DNA from: Sphingobacterium siyangense
Lineage (GTDB): Bacteria; Bacteroidota; Bacteroidia; Sphingobacteriales; Sphingobacteriaceae
NCBI RefSeq assembly: GCF_007830445.1
Contig: NZ_VLKR01000013.1
Span: 62,001-126,000, forward strand
Direction of reading: 5' to 3'
Length of the DNA: 64,000 nt
In this document: piece by piece, positions 36,441 through 46,311 of the stretch
How the letters are laid out: each line of letters opens with the position of its first letter
Position numbering within the stretch: position 1 is the first letter of the stretch
Notes under the pieces: model-generated
Databases searched by the model: none
Told to the model about the DNA's origin: nothing
Seen by the model: the letters and a program-made list of their open reading frames with translations, nothing else
Program-made: the position numbers and the translations under genes

Positions 36441-37530
36441 AGAAGTCATTGATTATTTGGAGCAATTGGCTCCTTTAGATTTGCAGGAGTCTTATGATAA
36501 TGCTGGGCTTATTGTGGGCGATGCCAATAGAGAGATTACAAAAGTGCTCATTTCTTTGGACTGCACTGAAGCTGTTGTAAAAGAGGCCATTGATAAAGGA
36601 TGTAATTTAATTATTTCGCATCATCCTATTGTGTTCAAGGGCCTAAAAAAATTTAATGGAAAAAATTATGTGGAGCGTACGGTTATTAAAGCAATTGAAC
36701 ATAAAGTTGCATTATATGCCATTCATACAAATCTCGACAATGTTACCGGTGGAGTGAATACGAAAATTGCCGATAAATTGGGATTAGAAAATCAGGCTAT
36801 ACTGGAATCTAAAACAGATGTATTGCGAAAAATGGTCGCTTTTGTACCAAGGAGTCACGTTGAAGATGTCCGACAGGCATTGTTTGATGCGGGTGCAGGT
36901 AAAATCGGAAAGCACTATGATCAATGTAGTTTTAATACGGCAGGTTATGGTAGTTTTAGACCTTTAAAAGGGGCCGATCCTACCATTGGAGAGATTGATG
37001 TTCAAGAGCGTGTAGAGGAAACACGAATTGAGGTTATCTACCTGAAATCTAATGAAAGGAAGTTACTTTTAGCACTCTATGAAGCTCATCCCTATGAGGA
37101 AGTAGCTTATGATTTGTTTGATATTCAAAATACGGCCACTGAAATTGGTGCTGGAATGATTGGAAATTTGGCTGAACCAATGGCTGAATTGGAATTTTTA
37201 GCTTATCTTAAGGACAAACTGAGGTTGAATGTCATTCGTCATACAGCCTTATTAGATAAAAAAGTTAGTCGTGTAGCTGTCTGTGGTGGCTCGGGTGGAT
37301 TTTTACTTGGTGCAGCCAAACGTTCTGGCGCTGATTTTTTTGTTACAGCAGACTATAAATATCATGAATTTTTTGATGCTGAAGGTGAAATAGTGATTGC
37401 AGATACGGGACATTTTGAGAGCGAACAATTTACGCAAGAATTATTGTACGACATTATTACGAAAAAATTTCCTAACTTTGCAACCTTAACAACAGAAATA
37501 GATACAAATCCTATAAAATACTACAGTTGA
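36430..37530 (+). CDS. Nif3-like dinuclear metal center protein
   Basis: A 366-residue member of the Nif3/YbgI family, hexameric proteins with two metal ions, annotated as GTP cyclohydrolase I type 2 in some organisms though the substrate is unclear. The metal-binding parts are ISHHPIVFKGLK, AIHTNLDNVTGGVN and DTGHFESEQF. The extra middle region (about residues 125-235, with HPYEEVAYDLF) is the CutA/PII-like insert of the longer members. It overlaps the membrane-protein gene by 11 bases and the zinc-ribbon gene by one base, and Nif3 next to a C4-zinc-ribbon protein is a conserved pair. Confidence 0.9.
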   Translation: MKIKEVIDYLEQLAPLDLQESYDNAGLIVGDANREITKVLISLDCTEAVVKEAIDKGCNLIISHHPIVFKGLKKFNGKNYVERTVIKAIEHKVALYAIHTNLDNVTGGVNTKIADKLGLENQAILESKTDVLRKMVAFVPRSHVEDVRQALFDAGAGKIGKHYDQCSFNTAGYGSFRPLKGADPTIGEIDVQERVEETRIEVIYLKSNERKLLLALYEAHPYEEVAYDLFDIQNTATEIGAGMIGNLAEPMAELEFLAYLKDKLRLNVIRHTALLDKKVSRVAVCGGSGGFLLGAAKRSGADFFVTADYKYHEFFDAEGEIVIADTGHFESEQFTQELLYDIITKKFPNFATLTTEIDTNPIKYYS

Positions 37531-38282
37531 TGGAACAAACCGTAGAACAAAAATTGAAAGCATTATGGCTTTTACAAGCCATACATACTAAAATAGACAA
37601 AATTCGCCAAGTTCGTGGTGAATTGCCTATGGAAGTTGCAGATCTTGAAGATGAGATTGCGGGTTTAGAAACTCGTATTGAGAAGATCAGAATAGACTTA
37701 GACGATTTAGAAGATTCGATCGTTAAGCGTAAAAACATGATTAAGGATGCCCAAGCTGCTATCAAAAAATATGAGTCGCAGTTAAATGAGGTAAAAAATA
37801 ATCGTGAATACGACGCTATTTCGAAAGAAATCGAAATTCAAGGTCTTGAGATTCAGGTTTGTGAAAAAAGAATTAAAGAAGCAGAATTCGAAATTCGCAA
37901 CAAGACAGAAAACTACGATACTACTGTAGGTAATCTTGAGTATAGCAAAAACGAGCTTGAGGGAAAAAAGAAAGAATTGGAAACAATTACTTCTGAAACT
38001 CAAAAGGAAGAAGATGCATTATTGGCTAAAGCTGCTGAGGCCGAGGCTAATATCGAAGAACGCTTAGTAAAGGTATATTACCGTTTACGTAACTCGTTCA
38101 AAAACGGACTTGCTGTTGTTTCGATTGATCGCGATAGCTGTTCAGGATGTCATAATAAGATTCCTGCTCAAATGCAATCAGAAATACGTCAACGTAAGAA
38201 AATCATCATTTGTGAGCACTGTGGTCGCGTTTTGGTCGATGAAGGAATTGTGTTAGAAATCGAACAAGAATACGGTTTCTAA
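37530..38282 (+). CDS. Coiled-coil zinc-ribbon protein
   Basis: A 250-residue protein: a long coiled coil (residues 5-170, Glu/Lys-rich heptads) and a C-terminal C4 zinc ribbon with CSGCHNKIP and ICEHCGRVLVDE. This fits the bacterial C4-type zinc-ribbon/CT398-like family seen beside Nif3. The proper ATG at 37530 overlaps the Nif3 TGA by one base; a TTG three bases earlier is a less likely start. The role is unknown, possibly nucleic-acid or RNA-polymerase binding. A strong terminator follows. Confidence 0.85.
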   Translation: MEQTVEQKLKALWLLQAIHTKIDKIRQVRGELPMEVADLEDEIAGLETRIEKIRIDLDDLEDSIVKRKNMIKDAQAAIKKYESQLNEVKNNREYDAISKEIEIQGLEIQVCEKRIKEAEFEIRNKTENYDTTVGNLEYSKNELEGKKKELETITSETQKEEDALLAKAAEAEANIEERLVKVYYRLRNSFKNGLAVVSIDRDSCSGCHNKIPAQMQSEIRQRKKIIICEHCGRVLVDEGIVLEIEQEYGF

Positions 38283-38298
38283 TCTTCAATAGCTAAAG

Positions 38299-38330
38299 AA
38301 AAGTCCTGCTGAAAGCGGGACTTTTTTTTT
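38299..38330 (+). terminator. Terminator after the Nif3/zinc-ribbon operon
   Basis: AAAAGTCCTGCT / AGCGGGACTTTT stem with a 3-base loop and a nine-T tail. Confidence 0.85.
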
Positions 38331-38387
38331 GTCATATTTTTTATGCAACTTTGTGGATATACTAACTAGGTCCACTTTACAAAAGTG

Positions 38388-38395
38388 TAGTTTTG
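38388..38395 (+). promoter_or_regulatory. Putative -7 promoter element of the tricorn-like gene (TAGTTTTG)
   Basis: Matches TAnnTTTG, 29 bases upstream of the ATG, directly after a CACTTTACAAAAGTG imperfect palindrome at 38373-38387. Confidence 0.45.
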
Positions 38396-38424
38396 TGTGT
38401 GGTAAATTTAACCTTTAAACGTTT

Positions 38425-41400
38425 ATGAATAAAACTCATTTCAAGCTATTTGCTGCCTTTTTGCTCGGGACATCCTTTCTGCAAACAAAAGCGCAAGAAA
38501 CCCTATTACTTCGAAACCCAAGTATCAGCGCCAACAATATCGCTTTTGTGTATGGTGGAGATATTTGGATTGCCGACAAAAACGGAGCTAATCCGAGACG
38601 CCTTACAACAAATCCAGGGGTGGAACAGAATCCAATGTTTTCTCCAGACGGCAAGAAAGTAGCATTCACAGGAAATTATGATGGAAATACAGACGTATAT
38701 GTAATCCCTGTAACGGGTGGAGAGCCAAAACGTATCACTTATCATCCCTCTTCGGACGTATTGCGCGGATGGCTCAATAATGATGAAGTATATTATACTA
38801 CATCTCGTGATTTCACCTATGCTTTAAGTCCACGATTATACAGTTCCAATATTCAAATGTCGGGAATGGACAAGGCGCTCATTATGCCTGAGGCTACTCA
38901 GGGAAGCCCTTCTGCCGATGGTCGTTATTGGGCTTACATCAAGAATACTGACCCTACTGAAAGAGATCGAGTAGCCTTTAAGCGTTACCGGGGTGGTGGT
39001 ATGCCAACCATTTGGATCTTTGATACCAAAACAAAAGAAATCGAGACTATTCCGAATGTTAAAAGTAATGATGTTAAGCCATTATGGTTGGGAACGAAGG
39101 TTTATTTCCTATCTGACCGCGATAAAATTGTCAATATTTTTAGCTACGACACCAAAACTAAAAAGGTTGAAAAACTAACAGATTTCAAAGATTATGATGT
39201 ACGTTCCTTGAATGGGAATGGTAACGACTTGATTTTTGAATATGCTGGAGTATTGAATACACTGAATCTAAACGGAAATAAAATTACTCCTTTGCACATC
39301 ACTGTGAATACAGATGTCATGTACAAAAGACCTTATTATAAAGATATCAAGGACGATATACGTTATGCTACATTATCTCCTACGGGGCAGCGAGCGTTAT
39401 TTGAAGCACGTGGGGAGATCTTTACGGTACCAAAGGAAAAAGGAGAAGCTCGAAATTTATCTAATTCACCAGGTTCGCATGAACGTTTTCCAGATTGGTC
39501 TCCTAATGGTAAATGGGTTTCATATATCTCAGATAAAAATGGATCCTATCAGTTGGTACTGATGGATCAGTTCGGAAAAGATCAGCCCTTATACTTTAAT
39601 TTAGGGGAAACCAATTTCTATTTTGAACCTACTTGGTCACCAGATTCAAAGAAGCTTTTTTACAATGATGCGCATCTTAATCTGTATTATATTGATATTG
39701 CTTCCAAGACTGTTGTCAAAGTTGCCGACGACAAATTAAGTGGTCAAACCGGGCGTGTATCCAATCATTTCCAACCAAGTTGGTCTCCAGATTCAAAATG
39801 GATATCCTTTATACGTACACTGGAAAACGGTGCACCTGCTGTGTTCATGTATAACTTAGATACAAAGAAAACTCAGCAAATTACGGATGGTATGAGCTCT
39901 GCCCGCAGTACTGCATTTTCGCAAGATGGTAAATATTTATTTTTTACGGCGAGTACAAATACAGGTTTAACAAATTCTGGTTTACATATGTCCGCTGTAC
40001 AGCGTAACGTAGATTATGCAGTCTATGCTTTTATCCTGTCGAGCAAAACACCATCATTCTTTAAAAACGATAGTGATGATGAGCAAATCCGTGAAGATAA
40101 AGCTGATAAAAAGGAAGAGGGAGAGAATAATAAAAAAGAACGTGTAAAAGAGAATGATAAAAAAGCTCCGAAAAAGGATAAGAAGGAAGAGTCAGTTGCA
40201 AGCAAGCCGGTTGACAAATCTATTCAGGTGGACTTTGATCGTATAGAGAATCGAATTGTTGCCCTCCCTTTGCCAGCCGGTCCTTACTGGAATTTAAATG
40301 GTTTGGTTCCGAATCAATTGACTTATCAACGTGGAGGAACAATCGGTGCATATGATTTTAAGGATCTTGAAAATAAAACTTTAGTGGAGAATGCACGTAG
40401 TTTTGTTATTAGTGCTGATGGTAAAAAAATGTTATATCAAACGGGAAATGGGTTCAATATTGTAACAGCTGGGCAAAAAGTAGCCTCTCCTACTGCAGGA
40501 GAAGTCAAGTTAGGTGGAATTCAGCAATTGGTGGATCCCGCAGCCGAATGGAAACAGGTATTCAATGAAGTTTGGTCAATGCAAAAAGACTATTTCTATG
40601 TAGAAAATATGCATGGTGCTGACTGGAAAGCGATGAAAACCAAATATGAAAAATTCTTACCTTTTGTAAACCATCGTTCTGATCTTGGTTATTTATTGAA
40701 CGAAATGATGGGAGAAATGGTCGTGGGACACAATTATATCTATCCAGGAGATCAACCTTCCACGCCATCAGTTTCAGTTGGTGTGTTGGGAGCAGATTAT
40801 ACGCTAAAGAATGGTTATTATCAGATCGCCAAATTGTTTACGCGTCTTGAATGGAATCCATCGTTCAAAGCCCCATTGGCTGAACCGGGATTAAACATAA
40901 AAGAAGGAGATTATATTGTTGCAGTTAATGGTACTGAATTGACTGAAGATAAGGATATTTATAGTCTATTCGACAACACTGTTGGTAAACAAGTTACGTT
41001 GAAGGTCAATTCAAAACCTTCTTTGGTAGGCGCACGAGAAGTAATCGTTAAACCGATCTCGTTTAGTGATGAAATGAACTTGCGTAACATGGAATGGGTC
41101 GAAAGGAACCGTAAAAAAGTAAATGAATTGAGCAATGGGCAAATAGCTTATGTGTACATGCCGAATACCGGTCCTGAAGGGTATACCTATTTCAATCGGT
41201 ATTACTTCGCTCAGATGGATAAAAAGGCTCTTCTAATGGACGAAAGGAACAACGGTGGTGGTTGGGTTGCCGATTACGTGATTGATCTCTTATCTCGCGA
41301 GTTAATCGCTGGCTGGGGAATTCGTGATGGAAAAGGATTTACGACTCCAGGAAATGGCATTTATGGACCAAAAGCCATGATTATTAATGAAAATGCAGGC

Positions 41401-41742
41401 TCAGGTGGGGATATGATGCCTTATATGTTCCGTTTTAAAGGACTTGGCAAATTGGTGGGTCGTACAACAATGGGGATTTTGGTTGGCATAAGCGGTTACC
41501 CTCCTTTGTTGGATGGAGGCCGTATTACTTCACCAAACTTCGGTGTTTATGACCTAAAAGGAAATTGGATTATCGAAAATGAAGGGGTCGCTCCTGATGT
41601 ATTTATCGAACAATTACCAAAAGATCTTTTGGAAGGCCGAGATCCACAGCTTGAAAGAACGGTGAAAATATTGTTGGAAGAAATGAAAACATATCCGTAT
41701 AAAAATCTGCAGAAACCTGCAGACCCAATTCGAGTGAATTAG
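38425..41742 (+). CDS. Tricorn-like S41 family peptidase
   Basis: A large (1105-residue) exported protease. Signal peptide at 1-24 (ending TKAQ); then TolB/PD40-type propeller repeats (NPMFSPDGKKVAFTGNYDG, PDWSPNGKWVSYISD, PSWSPDSKWISFI); a charged low-complexity linker at about 548-602 (Asp/Glu then Lys-rich); a second domain with WSMQKDYFYVENMHGADW; a PDZ-like segment (KEGDYIVAVNGTEL); and the S41 catalytic domain with LLMDERNNGGGW and NENAGSGGDMMPY, Ser993 being the nucleophile. Archaeal tricorn degrades peptides after the proteasome; the Bacteroidota relatives are periplasmic and their substrate is unknown. Confidence 0.92.
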   Translation: MNKTHFKLFAAFLLGTSFLQTKAQETLLLRNPSISANNIAFVYGGDIWIADKNGANPRRLTTNPGVEQNPMFSPDGKKVAFTGNYDGNTDVYVIPVTGGEPKRITYHPSSDVLRGWLNNDEVYYTTSRDFTYALSPRLYSSNIQMSGMDKALIMPEATQGSPSADGRYWAYIKNTDPTERDRVAFKRYRGGGMPTIWIFDTKTKEIETIPNVKSNDVKPLWLGTKVYFLSDRDKIVNIFSYDTKTKKVEKLTDFKDYDVRSLNGNGNDLIFEYAGVLNTLNLNGNKITPLHITVNTDVMYKRPYYKDIKDDIRYATLSPTGQRALFEARGEIFTVPKEKGEARNLSNSPGSHERFPDWSPNGKWVSYISDKNGSYQLVLMDQFGKDQPLYFNLGETNFYFEPTWSPDSKKLFYNDAHLNLYYIDIASKTVVKVADDKLSGQTGRVSNHFQPSWSPDSKWISFIRTLENGAPAVFMYNLDTKKTQQITDGMSSARSTAFSQDGKYLFFTASTNTGLTNSGLHMSAVQRNVDYAVYAFILSSKTPSFFKNDSDDEQIREDKADKKEEGENNKKERVKENDKKAPKKDKKEESVASKPVDKSIQVDFDRIENRIVALPLPAGPYWNLNGLVPNQLTYQRGGTIGAYDFKDLENKTLVENARSFVISADGKKMLYQTGNGFNIVTAGQKVASPTAGEVKLGGIQQLVDPAAEWKQVFNEVWSMQKDYFYVENMHGADWKAMKTKYEKFLPFVNHRSDLGYLLNEMMGEMVVGHNYIYPGDQPSTPSVSVGVLGADYTLKNGYYQIAKLFTRLEWNPSFKAPLAEPGLNIKEGDYIVAVNGTELTEDKDIYSLFDNTVGKQVTLKVNSKPSLVGAREVIVKPISFSDEMNLRNMEWVERNRKKVNELSNGQIAYVYMPNTGPEGYTYFNRYYFAQMDKKALLMDERNNGGGWVADYVIDLLSRELIAGWGIRDGKGFTTPGNGIYGPKAMIINENAGSGGDMMPYMFRFKGLGKLVGRTTMGILVGISGYPPLLDGGRITSPNFGVYDLKGNWIIENEGVAPDVFIEQLPKDLLEGRDPQLERTVKILLEEMKTYPYKNLQKPADPIRVN

Positions 41743-41755
41743 GATAATCTATATT

Positions 41756-41792
41756 AAAAAAAGGCTTTGGATTTTTCCAAAGCCTTTTTTTT
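41756..41792 (+). terminator. Terminator after the tricorn-like gene
   Basis: AAAAAAAGGCTTTGG / CCAAAGCCTTTTTTTT with a 6-base loop. Confidence 0.9.
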
Positions 41793-41983
41793 GATCATAT
41801 ATGCTGTGTCAAATGTATTCATATTCGGGATGATCGAATACCTCTGTTGGAGTTTTTACTGTATTTGGATGATATCGCCTTTTGCCATTCGGCTAGTACA
41901 AACGATACGGCAGAATTTAAATGAATGCGACAATTTTAATAAATCTTGCTTTTATTGCTATCTTTAACTGATATTTAATAGCT

Positions 41984-42907
41984 ATGTTTCCTGAACAAAC
42001 ACCCCATCCGTTTCAATCTTTGTTACGATTGATCTTAATGGTTATCGGTTTTACCATTCTTTCGCAGATTATTGCTATTCTGATTATTGCAAGCTATTAT
42101 ACATACACCAGGCAGGTCTTCTCGTTGGAGTTATTAATGAATGGATCGGCCAATGAGATGCGCTTTATGTTGTTAATGAGCAGTTTGGGATCTTTTGTTG
42201 TGCCGGCGTATCTGATGAATACACGCGAAGGACATGGCGTTACTTATTTTAAACTGAAAAAATGGCCTAGTGGAATGCAGTTTGGTTATATATTTTTGGC
42301 AATGCTTTCTTTTATGCCTTTGATGAGTATTATCGGTCACTGGAATGAATCCTTACAATTGCCCGACAGTATGCAATCGTTGCAGCATTGGATGGAGCGC
42401 AGTGAAAAGGAATCGGGTGATTTAATTAAGGGCATCATTATGGAGTCGAGTATAGCCGGCTTTTTGTACAATATTGTTGTACTAGCTTTGATTCCGGCCA
42501 TAGGTGAAGAATTGTTATTTCGTGGTATTTTGCAAAAAATAATAGGCAGATGGTTGAGCAATCAGCATGTGGTTATATGGCTCGTTGCTATTATCTTCAG
42601 TGCGATACACCTGCAATTTTTTGGTTTTGTTCCCCGCATGTTATTGGGGGCTTTTTTTGGCTATCTTTATGTATGGAGCAAGAACATCATATTGCCCATC
42701 TTTGGGCACTTTGTCAATAATGCCGGAGCCACAATTGGAGCATTTTATTACGTAAGACAGGGAAAGAGTTATGATGAACTCAATGCATTTGAGTTACAAT
42801 CTTGGTGGATATATCTTGTAGCCTTCATTTTTACTCTTATTTTTGTATTCTTATTTTATCGATCAACGCAAAAAGAAAACAATGGAGAACGATTGGAAAA
42901 AAATTAA
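41984..42907 (+). CDS. CPBP family intramembrane metalloprotease
   Basis: A 307-residue membrane protein with seven to eight hydrophobic segments. The Abi/CPBP motifs are IGEELLFRGILQ (EExxxR), FSAIHLQFFGF and HFVNNAGA, which hold the catalytic glutamates and histidines. CPBP proteases process prenylated or other membrane proteins; the substrate here is unknown. It overlaps the DUF2007 gene by 26 bases, and cdsA follows, forming the operon CPBP - DUF2007 - cdsA - DUF2461. Confidence 0.88.
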   Translation: MFPEQTPHPFQSLLRLILMVIGFTILSQIIAILIIASYYTYTRQVFSLELLMNGSANEMRFMLLMSSLGSFVVPAYLMNTREGHGVTYFKLKKWPSGMQFGYIFLAMLSFMPLMSIIGHWNESLQLPDSMQSLQHWMERSEKESGDLIKGIIMESSIAGFLYNIVVLALIPAIGEELLFRGILQKIIGRWLSNQHVVIWLVAIIFSAIHLQFFGFVPRMLLGAFFGYLYVWSKNIILPIFGHFVNNAGATIGAFYYVRQGKSYDELNAFELQSWWIYLVAFIFTLIFVFLFYRSTQKENNGERLEKN

Positions 42908-43097
42908 AACATATACAAATGCCATTCAAGCCGAGATAGTCAAACAAATGTTGGAAGAGAATGGAATTCCCGCTGTCGCGTTGAATAAACAAGATTCTTC
43001 TTATCTGTTTGGGAAAATTGAACTTTATGTCAGCGAAGGATCTATCGAAGCAGCCGAAAGGTTAATTGAGGAATCGGAAGGGGATTTTAGTTTATGA
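42882..43097 (+). CDS. DUF2007 (putative signal-transducing) protein
   Basis: A 71-residue soluble protein that starts at 42882 (MENDWKKIKTYTN); the frame opens 13 codons earlier inside the CPBP gene. The pattern TNAIQAEIVKQMLEENGIPAV...LFGKIELYVSEGSIEAAERLIEE is the DUF2007 ferredoxin-like fold, similar to PII-type small binding proteins. It is nested between CPBP (26-base overlap) and cdsA (4-base overlap, ATGA). The function is unknown. Confidence 0.82.
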   Translation: MENDWKKIKTYTNAIQAEIVKQMLEENGIPAVALNKQDSSYLFGKIELYVSEGSIEAAERLIEESEGDFSL

Positions 43098-43894
43098 AAA
43101 CAAGAGCAATAACCGGAGTAATCTTTGTGGCTGTTATGATAGCGGCTACTCTTTTGGGAGCTTATGTTTATTCCATCTTTTTTACCTTGCTAAGTACATG
43201 GTGTCTTTATGAATTCTATGGAATAGTTTCATCCGAAGAACGCGCTCCAAATAAAGTGATTGGTATCGCCCTGGCCTTGGTACTGTTTGTTTTGGGATCC
43301 TTAATTTCGATGGATCTGCTTGCGGTAAAATTTTTAGCACTGATTATTCCGTTTATAAGTGCGACTTATATTATTTCACTTTTTCAGAAGAGAGCTTTTC
43401 CTTTTAATGATATTGCCTATACTTTTTTGGGAATAGCTTATGTTACATTACCTTTTTTCCTATTTTCCAAATTAGGGTTTATGCAAGGTACTTTTAACCA
43501 TGTGCTGCCCTTAGGTTTTTTGATCTTATTGTGGACAAACGATACAGGGGCATATCTCGCTGGACGAAGCTTCGGGAAACGTAAACTATTCGAACGAATC
43601 TCACCAAAGAAAACATGGGAAGGTTTTTTCGGTGGATTGATTTTGGCAATTGTTGCTGCAGTGAATCTAGAGAAGTATTTTGGTTATCTACCGCTCTGGC
43701 AATGGGTAAGTATAGCGGCTATTATCAGTATTGTTGGAACATTGGGAGACTTAGTTGAGTCGATGTTAAAGCGTAGCTTGCACGTAAAAGATTCCGGAAA
43801 TATATTGCCCGGACATGGTGGTTTTTTAGATAGATTTGATGGGTTGTTATTAGCGGCACCTATGGTCTATGTTTTCTTAATTTTAATCAATTGA
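43094..43894 (+). CDS. cdsA: Phosphatidate cytidylyltransferase
   Basis: Makes CDP-diacylglycerol from phosphatidate and CTP in the inner membrane, the branch point of phospholipid synthesis. The 266-residue protein has about eight membrane helices and the CdsA signature near the C-terminus, SMLKRSLHVKDSGNILPGHG, followed by GFLDRFDG. It starts within the DUF2007 stop codon (ATGA). The DUF2461 gene follows 7 bases downstream. Confidence 0.94.
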   Translation: MKTRAITGVIFVAVMIAATLLGAYVYSIFFTLLSTWCLYEFYGIVSSEERAPNKVIGIALALVLFVLGSLISMDLLAVKFLALIIPFISATYIISLFQKRAFPFNDIAYTFLGIAYVTLPFFLFSKLGFMQGTFNHVLPLGFLILLWTNDTGAYLAGRSFGKRKLFERISPKKTWEGFFGGLILAIVAAVNLEKYFGYLPLWQWVSIAAIISIVGTLGDLVESMLKRSLHVKDSGNILPGHGGFLDRFDGLLLAAPMVYVFLILIN

Positions 43895-43901
43895 TTGTAT
43901 T

Positions 43902-44573
43902 ATGAGTCACATTCAAAAATCTACATTTGATTTTTTAACGGAATTGAAAGCCAATAATTCTCGGGAATGGTTTGCCGATAACAGAGCTAAATATGAAGCG
44001 GCATTGGCTGATGTGAGAAGTTTTTTGACAGATTTAATTGCCGCTTTGAGCGAGTTTGACCCTAAGATCAATACTTCCATACAGGCAAGTAAATGTTTGT
44101 TTCGGATTTACCGTGATACACGCTTTTCAAATGATAAAACACCTTATAAAAGTTGGTTTGGGGCAGGAATTTCAGTTGATGGAAGAAAGTTGCAGGGACC
44201 AGAGTACTATATTCATATTGGAGCAGAAAATTCATTTATTGCCTGTGGGTATTGGCGTCCAGAAAAGCAACATTTAGAGGCAATAAGACAAGAAATTGAT
44301 TACAGCGGTAATAAATTGGATGAAATTTTAAAAACAGTATTGACAGGCGGTAATATTGCACTTTTCAAAGAAGATTTACTGAAGCGTGCCCCTGCGGGCT
44401 ATAGTGAGGATAATCCTTTTATTGACTTTATCAAATTGAAAAGTTTTGTGTTGGATAGATCTTTAACTATTAAGGATTTATCTGCAAAAAATGCGTTAGA
44501 TAATATCGTGGCTTCCTATAAAAGTATGCTTCCTTTTAAAGAGTTTTTACAAGAAGCCATCGATACGGACTAA
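43902..44573 (+). CDS. DUF2461 family protein
   Basis: A 223-residue soluble protein with the DUF2461 pattern: FDFLTELKANNSREWFADNR at the start, FRIYRDTRFSNDKTPYKSW and GPEYYIHIG. No function is established for this family. It is the last gene of the CPBP-cdsA operon, and its stop abuts the stop of the convergent anmK gene with no spacer; I see no hairpin between them. Confidence 0.88.
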   Translation: MSHIQKSTFDFLTELKANNSREWFADNRAKYEAALADVRSFLTDLIAALSEFDPKINTSIQASKCLFRIYRDTRFSNDKTPYKSWFGAGISVDGRKLQGPEYYIHIGAENSFIACGYWRPEKQHLEAIRQEIDYSGNKLDEILKTVLTGGNIALFKEDLLKRAPAGYSEDNPFIDFIKLKSFVLDRSLTIKDLSAKNALDNIVASYKSMLPFKEFLQEAIDTD

Positions 44574-45770
44574 TTATTCCGGTAAGCTGATTTTGCCCAT
44601 GCAGACAGCGGGCGAATCTTTAATTTGCGCTACATTGGATTTGTTGCCTACCAAAGTTTCATTTGCTAACAAAGCAAATAGGACGGCCTCTTTTGCATCT
44701 GGATTGATACCTAATGTTGCAAAGCTTTCAACTTTACAGGTAGGTAAGCTCCTTTTGATGTAATCAAACAGCAATGGATTGTGCAGTCCACCACCACTTA
44801 TATATACAGCCACATCAGATAGTCCTTCTGACTGCTTTCGGATGCCGTTGACCATCGCAAGAGCCGCAAAGCGATTGAGGGTTGCCATGACGTTTTCATG
44901 TGGAATATGAGTTGTTTTCGAACGCTCTTGCGCCTTTTCGAGATAAGCGAGATTAAATAGTTCTGGCCCGGTGGTTTTTGGAAAGGGCAGTGTTAGAAAT
45001 TCTTCGGTTAATAATTGATTCAATAGCGCATCATTTACTTGTCCCTTTTTGGCCATATAGGCATCTCTATCCATCTCCTGATTAAAATTAGCCTTCATGT
45101 ATTGGTTCATCATTGTATTGCCTGGACCGAGATCTGTTGCATAGGCTTTCAATTTTGTTTGATGGCTTGGGATAAATGTGAAATTAGAAATACCGCCAAT
45201 ATTCAGTAAGAATCGATTCTCTGTTGCATGCGAGAAAAGTAGATAGTCGCCATACGCCGCCAAAGGTGCCCCTTCCCCTCCCGCAGCAACATGTTTCTGT
45301 CTAAAGTCAGAGAGGGTTATGATGCCGGTATTTACGGCAATATGATCTCCATCGCCGATCTGTAAGGTACTATTGGGCCAATTACGGTCTTTGGTCAATG
45401 ATTGGGGAGCATGGTATACGGTTTGCCCATGGCTGGCTATACAATCAATCTCGCTGCTTGGTATATTCCACTGTTGTAATGCTGTATTGATTAATTTGGC
45501 ATGTGTGACTCCAATATAAGCATTGAGTCCCGAAAATAATTGTTGGTCGATATTTCGTTTTGCAAAGACTTCACGGACTCGTGCTCTAAAATCATCCTCA
45601 TAATCCATTGTAGCAAAATTCTCTAGCTGTATTTTTGTTGTTTTACCTGCATTTTCTATGCGGCATACTGCGATATCAAGACCATCCAGGGACGTTCCGG
45701 ACATCAGGCCAATAATACGACGTTCTTTCTTTTGTGAAATTTGGTAAAGTCTTTCGATTTGAGGATTCAT
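44574..45770 (-). CDS. anmK: Anhydro-N-acetylmuramic acid kinase
   Basis: Phosphorylates anhydro-MurNAc from recycled peptidoglycan. The 398-residue protein has the ATP-binding IGLMSGTSLDGLDIAVCR near residue 20-37, DCIASHGQTVYHAP, LNIGGISNFTFI and the late YISGGGLHNPLLF motif. Length is typical. It is a single gene, convergent with DUF2461 and divergent from gcvH. Cell-wall recycling links it loosely to the glucosaminidase and amidase genes at 51-55 kb. Confidence 0.93.
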   Translation of the reverse strand: MNPQIERLYQISQKKERRIIGLMSGTSLDGLDIAVCRIENAGKTTKIQLENFATMDYEDDFRARVREVFAKRNIDQQLFSGLNAYIGVTHAKLINTALQQWNIPSSEIDCIASHGQTVYHAPQSLTKDRNWPNSTLQIGDGDHIAVNTGIITLSDFRQKHVAAGGEGAPLAAYGDYLLFSHATENRFLLNIGGISNFTFIPSHQTKLKAYATDLGPGNTMMNQYMKANFNQEMDRDAYMAKKGQVNDALLNQLLTEEFLTLPFPKTTGPELFNLAYLEKAQERSKTTHIPHENVMATLNRFAALAMVNGIRKQSEGLSDVAVYISGGGLHNPLLFDYIKRSLPTCKVESFATLGINPDAKEAVLFALLANETLVGNKSNVAQIKDSPAVCMGKISLPE

Positions 45771-45870
45771 AGCTTAAAAATAAACACAAAAATGTTATGA
45801 TGAATATCATTTTTGACAATTAAAGATATTTTGTAACTTCACGGCATTAAAAATCAAAAAATTAAATACA

Positions 45871-46251
45871 ATGAATTTTCCAGCAGAATTGAAATACACC
45901 AAAGATCACGAATGGATTCGTGTTGAAGGTGATGAAGCAGTTGTAGGGATTACCGATTTCGCTCAACGTGAATTGGGTGACATCGTTTTTGTTGACATAA
46001 ACACTGTAGGTGAGGAAGTTGCCGCTAATGAAGTTTTCGGTACAATTGAAGCTGTAAAAACAGTTTCTGATCTATTTTTACCTGTATCAGCTACGATTTT
46101 ATCGGTTAATGAAGCTATTGATGCATCTCCTGAATTGGTCAATTCTGATCCTTATGGTGAAGGTTGGATTGTTCGTATTAAATTGAACAATGTTGCTGAT
46201 GTAGATGCTTTGTTATCTGCTGATCAATACAAAGAAGAGATCAACGCATAA
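45871..46251 (+). CDS. gcvH: Glycine cleavage system H protein
   Basis: Lipoylated carrier of the glycine cleavage system. The 126-residue protein has the conserved start [16 protein letters not shown] and the lipoyl site [12 protein letters not shown], with lysine 63 as the attachment residue. It is a single gene with a strong terminator after it. The other gcv genes are not in the window. Confidence 0.96.
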   Translation: MNFPAELKYTKDHEWIRVEGDEAVVGITDFAQRELGDIVFVDINTVGEEVAANEVFGTIEAVKTVSDLFLPVSATILSVNEAIDASPELVNSDPYGEGWIVRIKLNNVADVDALLSADQYKEEINA

Positions 46252-46265
46252 ATTTGATATATAAC

Positions 46266-46300
46266 AAAAAAATAGGGGCCTATTGGCCCCTATTTTTTTT
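46266..46300. terminator. Terminator after gcvH
   Basis: AAAAAAATAGGGGCC / GGCCCCTATTTTTTTT with a 4-base loop; symmetrical, so it can also serve the convergent secreted-protein gene. Confidence 0.9.
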
Positions 46301-46311
46301 GCTATAGTCGT

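Noticed and set aside
41767..41967. A 66-codon frame between the tricorn-like gene and CPBP
   Set aside because: It starts inside the terminator hairpin and has a low-complexity hydrophobic composition with no upstream signal.
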